From a bacterium (lineage in GTDB: Bacteria; Latescibacterota; UBA2968; UBA8231), in contig JAQCJA010000167.1 of assembly GCA_027593305.1 (NCBI GenBank), positions 1 to 8,606 of the forward strand: DNA of 8,606 nucleotides, in the 5' to 3' direction. The translations under genes were made by a program, and so were the position numbers. The notes under the pieces were generated by a model, which had not been told where the DNA came from, ran no database searches, and saw only the letters and a program-made list of their open reading frames with translations. Positions 1-5,939 of the stretch are shown here, in pieces (the stretch's first letter is position 1; every line of letters starts with the position of its first letter).

Positions 1-557
1 TGCAGGTTGGCCGGTTGTGGATAGCGGGCGTGATCGACGCAGTACCCATCCACGGCGTAGCGCGCCGTCGCCTCCTCCAGACAGTCCGCCGTCCAGGCAT
101 CGACCAGCGGGTGACTGGGACACAGGCCCGTGCCCCACGCCTGCCAGCGCGGGCTCAGTTCGGCGCCGTCCACGTCGCGCATGGCATATTCAGGGAAAAC
201 GTCACCACCGTAACTCCACAGTCCCAGATGGCCCCACACTTCGATGCCGGCGTCGTGGGCGACATCCATGGCACGCAGCAGTTCACTGTCGTCGAAGCCG
301 CCGACGATACCGGCGACGGGCGGATAGATCCCATCCGCCGCCTTTGGCCAGCGGTCCGTCCGTTGTCGCCAGTCCGTGAACGGCCCGCGGGCAGCCAGAG
401 CATCACTGGCGCGGAACCCGGAGGTGTGACAGATGGGGGATTCGGGCATGATCGTCGTCAGGCCGATTTCGTCGCGCAGGCGCCGCAGGGCGTCGGGGCG
501 GGTGGCGATGATCTCGGTACTGCAGAACCAGATGATGCGACGTCGGTGCTCAGCCAT
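1..557 (-). CDS. Putative TIM-barrel glycoside-hydrolase-like protein, C-terminus outside window
   Basis: The frame is open from the ATG at 557 to the left edge, giving 185 residues with no stop. No family was recognised with certainty. The N-terminus (MAEHRRRIIWFCSTEI) leads straight into alternating strand-like segments typical of a TIM barrel: LTTIMPES near residue 34, IEVWGHLGLW near 105-114, and VDGYCVDHARYP near 170-181. The last resembles the strand-end 'DG-(x)-D-x-RYP' signature of family-10-like glycoside hydrolases (GHL10 and relatives), where the Asp sits in the active-site cleft. No signal peptide is visible, so this form is probably cytoplasmic unless it starts upstream. An AGGA lies only 3 nt before the ATG, which is short. 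The frame stays open upstream with a GTG near 605, so the start could be earlier. It is divergent from the dehydrogenase gene at 666. A hydrolase or lyase role on a sugar substrate is inference from fold and neighbours. Confidence 0.6.
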   Translation of the reverse strand, partial: MAEHRRRIIWFCSTEIIATRPDALRRLRDEIGLTTIMPESPICHTSGFRASDALAARGPFTDWRQRTDRWPKAADGIYPPVAGIVGGFDDSELLRAMDVAHDAGIEVWGHLGLWSYGGDVFPEYAMRDVDGAELSPRWQAWGTGLCPSHPLVDAWTADCLEEATARYAVDGYCVDHARYPQPANL

Positions 558-665
558 GGGTCCTGTCTCATTTCGATGCGAGTGACAGCAGGCAATCTCA
601 TACACCCGGGCGCAGGCGACAACCACCGTTGCCAGCATCGAGTCCGCGCCTGAGTTTGTCAGCTC
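558..665. promoter_or_regulatory. Divergent intergenic spacer, presumed promoters
   Basis: This 108-bp gap lies between the divergent starts of the hydrolase-like gene and the dehydrogenase gene, so it should carry both promoters. No convincing -35/-10 pair is visible. A TATGAG-like -10 on the minus strand at 597-602 has no good -35 partner. A CCCGGG palindrome and a short CAAC/GTTG dyad are present but look incidental. The dehydrogenase ATG has only a weak GAG about 11 nt upstream as a ribosome binding site. Confidence 0.3.
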
Positions 666-1547
666 ATGGAACAACCCCTCGGAATCATCGGTCTCGGCCT
701 GGTGGGCACGGCGCTGAGCCAGCGTCTGCTGGCGGCAGGATACCGGCTCGTCGGCTGCGACATCGCCGCCGAGCGCTGCGCCGCCTTTGCCGCTGCCGGT
801 GGGCAGGCGACGACGACCGTTGTCGACGTCGCCTCCGCCTGCTCCATGATTTTTCTGTCCCTGCCGGACTCTGCTGCGGTTGCCAGCGTCGTCGGCCCAT
901 TGCGGACGGCCGCCACCCCACCGCGGTACATCATCGACACAACTACCGGCGACCCTGCCCAGGTGGAGCCGCTGGCGACGGCTCTCGCGGCGGCGGGGAT
1001 CGACTACCTGGACGCCGCCATCTCGGGTTCCAGCGACCAGGTCCGCACCGGTGCTGCGGTGTTCATGGTGGGCGGCGACAGCGACGCATTCAGCCGGTGC
1101 GCTCCACTGCTGGCAGACCTGTCGGACACCGTTTTCCATCTGGGCCCCGCCGGCAGTGGCAGCCGCGCCAAACTGGCGAGCAATCTGGTGCTGGGACTCA
1201 ATCGCCTGGCCCTGGCGGAAGGTCTCGTTCTGGCGGAGGCCCTCGGTCTGGACACCGCACGGTTTCTCGACCTGCTGATGCAGACGCCGGCGTACTCACG
1301 ACAGATGGATACCAAGGGGCCGAAGATGGTGCAGGGTGATTTTGCCCCGGCGGCACGGCTGGCCCAGCACCGCAAGGATGTGGGCCTCATCCTTGCGGCG
1401 GCACACCGTGCCGGGCTCGAACTGCCGGTATCCGCCCTGCACGCACAGCTTCTCGATGCAGCCATCGATGCCGGCGATGGCGCCCTCGACAACAGCGCCA
1501 TCATCCGGCAGGTGCGCCGCACCGGGTCCGGAGTACAGACATCGTGA
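666..1547 (+). CDS. Beta-hydroxyacid dehydrogenase (3-hydroxyisobutyrate / tartronate-semialdehyde reductase type)
   Basis: This 293-residue protein has the normal length and full layout of the NAD(P)-dependent beta-hydroxyacid dehydrogenase family, which interconverts 3-hydroxy acids and semialdehydes in the cytoplasm. The N-terminal Rossmann motif GLGLVG is at residues 9-14; most relatives have Met where this has Val13. The substrate-binding segment DAAISGS (116-122) corresponds to the family's DAPVSGG. The catalytic segment GSGSRAKLASN places the general-acid Lys at K169 and the conserved Asn at N173. The C-terminal all-helical domain carries the HRKDVGL block. An in-frame TGA at 651-653 with no start codon between makes ATG 666 the only start. 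Its stop overlaps the next gene's GTG by 4 nt, so the two are translationally coupled. The substrate cannot be read from sequence. Tartronate semialdehyde reductase (GarR/GlxR type) would suit a uronate/aldarate setting, but that is inference. Confidence 0.85.
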   Translation: MEQPLGIIGLGLVGTALSQRLLAAGYRLVGCDIAAERCAAFAAAGGQATTTVVDVASACSMIFLSLPDSAAVASVVGPLRTAATPPRYIIDTTTGDPAQVEPLATALAAAGIDYLDAAISGSSDQVRTGAAVFMVGGDSDAFSRCAPLLADLSDTVFHLGPAGSGSRAKLASNLVLGLNRLALAEGLVLAEALGLDTARFLDLLMQTPAYSRQMDTKGPKMVQGDFAPAARLAQHRKDVGLILAAAHRAGLELPVSALHAQLLDAAIDAGDGALDNSAIIRQVRRTGSGVQTS

Positions 1548-2662
1548 CACGCATTCGCCGTCTCGCCATTGCCGGTGCCTGGGGCTACATCGGCCGCAAG
1601 TTCGTTGAGGCCGGCCTGGATCTGGATCTCGAGGTCTCGGTGCTGGATCCTGGCCCCGCCCCGGCCGATGTGCCGCTGGCGCGCCTGCACCGGTACAGCG
1701 ATGACAGTTTCTATGCGCAGCCAGCGGATCTGTTCCACCTGGCGCTGCATCCCGAGCACCGCGCCGCCGCCCTGCAGTTGCTGCTGCAGCGGGCCGTCAC
1801 AGAACCTCTGGCGATTCTCAACGAGAAGCCCATGGCCGCACCCGAGCGGCCCCAGGACTGCACCTGGTTGATCGATGCCGTCGCCGGCACGCAGGCATTG
1901 CTGCTGTTCGATTTTCCGGAACTCTTCGATCCACTCACGACCCGCGTCATCGAGGCCCTGCAACGCTTCAAACATGTCGACATCGATGCTATCGTCATCC
2001 AGCGTTCCAAGGATCGCGAGGATCCGACCAACCCGCGCAATCACAAACGCATGGTGCCCATCCAGTATCAGGAATCCGTGCACTGCATGGCCTGGATCCT
2101 GTTCGTCCTGGGACAGCTGCGCGGTGGTGCCGACAACGCACTGGCCGATGGCGTGCGGGTCTCGGCGCAGGCGCGCCCCTATACGCCGCCCAATCCGCAG
2201 GACTATGGCTATGTCGTTGATGGCTGCGTGGACTACGAGATGGCCCTCGGCCCGACGCGGATCCAGGGGCGCACCGACTTCACGCGGGGCGCCCCGTGGG
2301 CCAAGACCCGCGTGGTCCGCGGCCGCGGCGACGGCAGACCGTTCGAGCTGGACATGGATTACCTGGAGGGGGCCAAACATCTGCGCATCGACGGTGTCGA
2401 GCAGAACATCGACCCTGAGGGCAGTTCCTATGAGGGGGTGCTGCAGACCTTTGATCGCTGGCTTGCGCGGGGGGAGGCTGCCAGGTTGATGTCATCCACG
2501 TGTTATCCGAATCCGGCCTTTGCGCGACTCACCTACCAGCTGTCCAGCCTGCTGTGGCGCAGTGGTCACGAGGGGACGACGGTGGAATTGCAGGGTGCCG
2601 ATGACCTGCTGCACTTCGACGCCGGCTTTGCCGCTGCCGTGCCTGCTTTCGGCCGTTACTGA
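1544..2662 (+). CDS. Gfo/Idh/MocA-family oxidoreductase
   Basis: This is a 372-residue NAD(P)-dependent oxidoreductase-like protein. The N-terminus LAIAGAWGYIGR gives a Rossmann glycine pattern with G11, G14 and G17, looser than the usual GxGxxG. The segment LFHLALHPEHRAAALQLLL matches the family helix after the dinucleotide site. NEKPMA supplies the hallmark Glu-Lys-Pro (E94-K95-P96), whose Lys is the usual catalytic or cofactor-contacting residue. ESVHCMAW provides a His (H180) where the family has its substrate-site His. The rest is the expected alpha/beta C-terminal domain. The start is GTG at 1544, inside the GTGA overlap with the dehydrogenase stop, which fixes both start and coupling. 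The two dehydrogenases probably act on one sugar-acid or inositol-like substrate. The gene ends convergently and overlaps the kinase stop by 7 bp. The family call is firm; the substrate is unknown. Confidence 0.8.
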   Translation: MTRIRRLAIAGAWGYIGRKFVEAGLDLDLEVSVLDPGPAPADVPLARLHRYSDDSFYAQPADLFHLALHPEHRAAALQLLLQRAVTEPLAILNEKPMAAPERPQDCTWLIDAVAGTQALLLFDFPELFDPLTTRVIEALQRFKHVDIDAIVIQRSKDREDPTNPRNHKRMVPIQYQESVHCMAWILFVLGQLRGGADNALADGVRVSAQARPYTPPNPQDYGYVVDGCVDYEMALGPTRIQGRTDFTRGAPWAKTRVVRGRGDGRPFELDMDYLEGAKHLRIDGVEQNIDPEGSSYEGVLQTFDRWLARGEAARLMSSTCYPNPAFARLTYQLSSLLWRSGHEGTTVELQGADDLLHFDAGFAAAVPAFGRY

Positions 2663-3870
2663 GCCACCAGCCTGGCGCCGTCATCGCTGTCGCAGAGGAG
2701 CACCGGCGCCTCAGCGGCCAGTTCCGGGCGCGCCCTGGCGTAGCGCCGGCGCACGGATGCCACCGCATCCTCTGCGGCTTCGGGCGCCACGAGAGCCACG
2801 CAGCAACCGCGGAAGCCGGCGCCGCTGAACCGCGCACCGTAGACGCCGTCCGTTGTGTGCAGGATGTCGTAGAGATCGATCAGCGGCGGCGCGCCACACT
2901 CGTAGTTGTGGATCGAACTGTGTCCCGACGCCGTCATCAGCCGCCCCAGTTCTGCCGTGTCCCCCCGGCGCCAGGCGGCCACGCCGTTTCGGACACGGGC
3001 CATCTCAGCAAAGACGTGTGCCGCCCGCCTCGACGGCGGGCCCGTGAGCACGCCGGCATGGGCGTCGTATTCCTCCTGCGTGATGTGCCCCAACAGGGCC
3101 TGGGTTCCGCCGCGCCCGGTGGCCGCCAGCAGCGCCGTTGCTGCCTGCTGGCACTCGCCGACGCGGCGGTTGTAGTCCGTCGACACCAGCGCCTGGCGCA
3201 AGCCTGAGAAGGCGATCAGCACACGGAAGGGGCGCAGGCCCGCACCGGCGGGAACGACTTCGTGGGTCATGGTCTTGCAGTCGATCACCGTCAGCTGATC
3301 CCGGCGTGACAACAGGATCGCCGCCGGATCGAGGATGCCGTTGCGCAGACCCAGATAACCGTTCTCGATGGCCTGATCGAGGCGGATGTTGTCATTGGGT
3401 GCCACCACCAGCCCGTTGGCCGCCTGCAGCGCCAGCAGGTAGGCGACACCGATCGCCGCCGATGAACTCAGGCCGCCTTCCGCCAGGCCGCCGTCGGTGA
3501 CACCGACGATGCCGCAGCGCAGATCGTGCCCCGCCGCCTGCAGGGCGCGCACCGCCCCCCGTGGAAAGTTGCCCCAGTCGCCGTCGACTCGATCCGGCAC
3601 AGCGTCGAGGGCAAAATCGACTTCACCGGCAAAGCTGCGGCTCGTCAGGCGTACGCGCCTGTCGGCAGGGGTGGGAGCGAAGGCGAGCCACACGGCGCGA
3701 TCGATGGCCATTGCCGTTACCGTACCCAGCTGGTGATCGATGTGTGCACCCAGCGGACAGATTCGATAGGGTGCGCGCACGAGGCGCACCTGCCTCGGGT
3801 CGACGCCATAGCGCCTGTGCACGGCCTCGATCCGTGGCGCAGTGCCGCCGGTCTCAGCCATGCGCAGCAC
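2656..3870 (-). CDS. GHMP-family sugar kinase, galacturonokinase-like
   Basis: This 404-residue GHMP kinase predicts ATP-dependent C1 phosphorylation of a sugar, most likely D-galacturonate to galacturonate-1-phosphate. Motif 1 is RAPYRICPLGAHIDHQLG (32-49), motif 2 is GGLSSSAAIG (132-141), GLRNGILDPA (174-183) carries the probable catalytic base D181, and motif 3 is GVYGARFSGAGFRGCC (342-357). Galactokinases have G-E-H-T-D-Y in motif 1; here the sugar-contacting Glu is Ala42 and Tyr is His46. The strings PYRICPLGAHIDHQ, ENGYLGLRNGILD, FSGLRQAL and SSIxNYECG match my recollection of plant galacturonokinase (GalAK, EC 2.7.1.44). GTG 3870 is preferred because AGGA lies 7 nt upstream; from ATG 3861 (401 residues) that spacing would be 16. 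There is no signal peptide, so it is cytoplasmic. It is divergent from the UROD-like gene. Automatic annotation would probably say galactokinase. No UDP-sugar pyrophosphorylase is visible to use the product. Confidence 0.85.
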   Translation of the reverse strand: MLRMAETGGTAPRIEAVHRRYGVDPRQVRLVRAPYRICPLGAHIDHQLGTVTAMAIDRAVWLAFAPTPADRRVRLTSRSFAGEVDFALDAVPDRVDGDWGNFPRGAVRALQAAGHDLRCGIVGVTDGGLAEGGLSSSAAIGVAYLLALQAANGLVVAPNDNIRLDQAIENGYLGLRNGILDPAAILLSRRDQLTVIDCKTMTHEVVPAGAGLRPFRVLIAFSGLRQALVSTDYNRRVGECQQAATALLAATGRGGTQALLGHITQEEYDAHAGVLTGPPSRRAAHVFAEMARVRNGVAAWRRGDTAELGRLMTASGHSSIHNYECGAPPLIDLYDILHTTDGVYGARFSGAGFRGCCVALVAPEAAEDAVASVRRRYARARPELAAEAPVLLCDSDDGARLVAQ

Positions 3871-3873
3871 TTG

Positions 3874-3881
3874 CCTTTCCT
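3874..3881 (-). promoter_or_regulatory. Ribosome binding site of the galacturonokinase-like gene
   Basis: On the minus strand the bases read AGGAAAGG. AGGA ends 7 nt before the GTG at 3870, which is optimal spacing, and 16 nt before the ATG at 3861, which is too far. This is why the GTG start is chosen. The site forms part of the inverted repeat at 3881-3920. Confidence 0.6.
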
Positions 3882-3920
3882 TTCCTGCCTCGACTTGGGT
3901 ACATATCCGCGAGGAGGAAA
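3881..3920. promoter_or_regulatory. Imperfect inverted repeat across the divergent kinase / UROD-like spacer
   Basis: TTTCCT at 3881-3886 pairs with AGGAAA at 3915-3920, G3887 is bulged, and CCTCG at 3888-3892 pairs with CGAGG at 3910-3914. This makes 11 base pairs around a 17-nt loop that contains TACATAT. In a plus-strand transcript starting upstream of 3881 the stem would bury the Shine-Dalgarno of the UROD-like gene. On the minus strand it involves the upstream part of the kinase Shine-Dalgarno region. It could act as an RNA switch, serve as a DNA operator dyad, or simply result from two opposed purine-rich ribosome binding sites. Confidence 0.4.
3911..3918 (+). promoter_or_regulatory. 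Ribosome binding site of the UROD-like gene
   Basis: GAGGAGGA is followed by a 7-nt spacer and then ATG 3926. This near-consensus Shine-Dalgarno fixes the start at 3926 rather than the in-frame ATG at 3842, which lies inside the kinase gene and has no such site. Confidence 0.8.
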
Positions 3921-3925
3921 TTCCC

Positions 3926-5197
3926 ATGACGAACAGCTCCAGCCGCACACGTGTGCAGACCGCCCTGGCCCATCGCAGTCCCGATCGTATTCCCGTTGAG
4001 TTTGGCGCCACACCGACGACGGGGGTGCATGTGACGGTCGTCGCCGAACTGCGCCGCCACTTCGGTCTGGAAGCGCGACCGGTGAAGGTGCACGAGCCGT
4101 ACCAGATGCTCGGTTGGATCGAGCCGGATCTGGCGGCGGTGTTGCGTCTCGACGTGGACGCCGTGTGCCCGGCGAAGACGATCTTCGGCTTCACCAACGA
4201 GAACTGGCGCCAGGTGCGCCTCCCCTGGGGGCAACAGGTCCTGGTCTCCGAACACTTCGTCACCTCCGTCGACACCAACGGGGATCTGCTGCTCTACCCC
4301 GAAGGAGACGCCACCGTCGGACCCTCGGGGCGTATGCCCGTGGGCGGCTACTTCTTCGACACCATCATCCGCCAGCAACCCCTCGATGAAGCCGCCCTCG
4401 ATCCGGCGGACAACCTCGAGGAATTCGCTCCCATCACCGACGCCGCTCTCGACCATTTTCGTGCCGAGGCGGCCCGTGTCGCCGACTCGCCGCGGGCCCG
4501 CGTCGGCACGCTGGGGGGCACCGCTTTTGGTGACATCGCCCTGGTGCCGGCACCCTTCCTGAAACATCCCAGGGGCATCCGCGACGTGGCCGAATGGTAT
4601 GTGTCCACCCTGACGCGACAGGACTACCTGCACGCCGTCTTCACCCGTCAGTGTGAGTTGGCTCTGCAGAATCTTGAGAAACTCCATGCCGTGATCGGTG
4701 ACGCCATCGACGTCGTCTTTGTCTGCGGCACAGATTTCGGTACGCAGACCTCCAGCTTCTGTTCGCCGCAGACCTTCCTCGAACTCTACGCTCCCTACTA
4801 CCGGCAGGTGAATGGCTGGATCCACGCGCATACGCCGTGGAAGACGATGAAGCACTCCTGCGGCGCTGTGGGCGCCTTCATTCCCCACTTCATCGAGTGC
4901 GGCTTCGACATCCTCAATCCCGTGCAGTGTTCGGCGACGGGCATGGAACCACGGGCCCTCAAGGCCGCATACGGCGACGCCATCACCTTCTGGGGTGGCG
5001 GCGTCGACACCCAGCAGACACTGCCCTTCGGCACACCGGAGCAGGTGCGCATCGAAGTCCTGCAACGGTGCGAGATCTTCGGCGAGGGCGGCGGCTTTGT
5101 CTTCAACACCATTCACAATGTGCAGGCCCTGACACCGATGCCGAATGTGGTCGCCATGTTTGCGGCCCTGAACGAGTTCAACGGCATCGCCGACTGA
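3926..5197 (+). CDS. Uroporphyrinogen decarboxylase-superfamily protein, MtaA/CmuA-like methyltransferase type
   Basis: This 423-residue protein has the URO-D TIM-barrel fold signature. The opening block RTRVQTALAHRSPDRIPVEFG is typical of the non-heme branch. Residues 309-313 read KHSCG: His310-x-Cys312-Gly is the zinc-binding motif of corrinoid methyltransferases (MtaA, CmuA), absent from true heme-pathway HemE. In MtaA-type enzymes the third zinc ligand is a downstream Cys; here the corresponding GGFVFNTIHNVQ segment offers His397 instead. The C-terminal FWGGGVDTQQTLPFGTPEQV block is also typical of this branch. A strong Shine-Dalgarno sets the start, and the protein has no signal peptide. 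It is divergent from the kinase and ends 1 nt before the opposing SDR stop. A methyl-transfer or demethylation step on a methylated sugar or other methyl donor is inference from the family. No corrinoid-binding protein gene is present in the window. Confidence 0.8.
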   Translation: MTNSSSRTRVQTALAHRSPDRIPVEFGATPTTGVHVTVVAELRRHFGLEARPVKVHEPYQMLGWIEPDLAAVLRLDVDAVCPAKTIFGFTNENWRQVRLPWGQQVLVSEHFVTSVDTNGDLLLYPEGDATVGPSGRMPVGGYFFDTIIRQQPLDEAALDPADNLEEFAPITDAALDHFRAEAARVADSPRARVGTLGGTAFGDIALVPAPFLKHPRGIRDVAEWYVSTLTRQDYLHAVFTRQCELALQNLEKLHAVIGDAIDVVFVCGTDFGTQTSSFCSPQTFLELYAPYYRQVNGWIHAHTPWKTMKHSCGAVGAFIPHFIECGFDILNPVQCSATGMEPRALKAAYGDAITFWGGGVDTQQTLPFGTPEQVRIEVLQRCEIFGEGGGFVFNTIHNVQALTPMPNVVAMFAALNEFNGIAD

Positions 5198-5209
5198 CTC
5201 AGCGGTGCC
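5183..5209 (+). other. Hairpin spanning both convergent stop codons
   Basis: GGCATCGC at 5183-5190 pairs with GCGGTGCC at 5202-5209 (8 bp with one G-U in the plus-strand RNA) around an 11-nt loop that holds both stop codons. No U-tract follows on either strand, so it is at best a weak terminator or a 3'-end stabiliser. Both arms lie in coding sequence, so chance is possible. Confidence 0.25.
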
Positions 5210-5939
5210 ACAGTTCTTCCCAGTTGTACCTGGGCTGATACCCCAGAATCTGCCGGGCCTTGTCGATGGGAAAACGGCTGCCCGGGCGATCATGGAAGAT
5301 GTGGAAGATCTCGAAGCGGCTGGGCAGATCCTTCGTCAGACACAACTCGTGGGCCTGGGCGATGTCACGCCGCTCGACACAACTCGATGGCAGGTAGTGG
5401 ACGTCGGGACCGCCGCCATGCCCCTCTGCCTCGAAGGTGAACACGCCCCCAACGCGGATCGCCGCGATCGTCATGTCGTGGCAGCGGGCGAAGCTGCGGC
5501 ACAGGTCCTCTGCCAGCGTCTTGCCCAGGGTGTAGCCCTGCGTTCCGGGGCGTGGTGTCTCGTCCTCGGTGATGCGCCAGCTGTCCCAGCTCTGCCAGGT
5601 GATATTGATCGTGCTTTGAAACACGACCCGGCCAATGCCGTGCCGCACACAGCTGGACAGGATGTGGAAGAGGCCACGAACACCGGCACCCAGATCGCTG
5701 TTGTCCCCCAGGGCGGCGTCCTTCCACTGGCCCATGGGCCAGGCCAGATGACACACGGCATCGACACCCCGGATCGCCGCATCGATGGCGCCGGCGTCGT
5801 TCAGATCGATGACGCGCGTGTCTGCCAGTGCCGGCATGGGGCGAAAATCAACGCCACGAACCTGATGTCCCGCCGCTTCGAGGTCGCGCGCGACGATGCT
5901 GCCGATGTAGCCGGCGGCGCCTGTTACCATGACTCTCAT
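5199..5939 (-). CDS. Extended short-chain dehydrogenase / NAD-dependent epimerase-dehydratase, uronate-dehydrogenase-like size
   Basis: This 246-residue protein is an NAD(P)-dependent SDR. TGAAGYIG gives the TGxxGxxG cofactor motif (G7, G10, G13). VFQST (106-110) supplies the active-site Ser/Thr strand, and GYTLGK gives the catalytic Tyr136-x-x-x-Lys140. The C-terminal LGYQPRYNWEELW is the usual closing element of small extended SDRs. Length and layout fit uronate dehydrogenases (about 265 residues, hexuronate to aldaro-lactone) as well as sugar epimerases and reductases, and the galacturonokinase-like neighbour makes a uronate substrate attractive. ATG 5939 has AAGGAAGG 7 nt upstream; in-frame upstream codons exist but lie in the preceding gene. 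It is the last gene of the minus-strand operon and overlaps the preceding SDR by 4 nt (ATGA). Membership of the SDR family is secure; the reaction is not. Confidence 0.8.
   Translation of the reverse strand: MRVMVTGAAGYIGSIVARDLEAAGHQVRGVDFRPMPALADTRVIDLNDAGAIDAAIRGVDAVCHLAWPMGQWKDAALGDNSDLGAGVRGLFHILSSCVRHGIGRVVFQSTINITWQSWDSWRITEDETPRPGTQGYTLGKTLAEDLCRSFARCHDMTIAAIRVGGVFTFEAEGHGGGPDVHYLPSSCVERRDIAQAHELCLTKDLPSRFEIFHIFHDRPGSRFPIDKARQILGYQPRYNWEELWHR

Noticed and set aside
15..653. 212-codon plus-strand frame at the left edge
   Set aside because: It lies opposite the hydrolase-like gene, whose minus-strand translation has coherent structural blocks. The plus-strand frame does not, and it runs through the divergent spacer.
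1004..2380. 458-codon open frame on the minus strand opposite the two dehydrogenase genes
   Set aside because: It is antisense to two well-supported genes, has low-complexity Arg/Ala/Gly-rich composition and no recognisable domain. It is a by-product of GC-rich codon use.
2656..3870. Galactokinase (GalK)
   Set aside because: The galactose-binding GEHTDY motif is replaced by GAHIDH, and the remaining blocks fit galacturonokinase better. No galT or galE partner with matching context is adjacent.
3871..3906. Sigma70-like promoter for the UROD-like gene using TTGCCT and TACATA
   Set aside because: The spacer would be 23 nt and the implied transcript would start at or inside the Shine-Dalgarno, so it is not credible without start-site data.
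3862..4278. Extended N-terminus for the kinase (540 residues from 4278)
   Set aside because: The added residues are antisense to the UROD-like gene, and the kinase motif 1 already sits at the normal distance from GTG 3870.
3926..5197. Heme-pathway HemE (true uroporphyrinogen decarboxylase)
   Set aside because: The length, the opening block and the HxCG zinc motif all fit the methyltransferase-like branch, and no heme-biosynthesis neighbours are present.
3854..5293. 479-codon open frame on the minus strand opposite the UROD-like gene
   Set aside because: It is fully antisense to a gene with clear motifs and a strong ribosome binding site, and its translation shows no family features.
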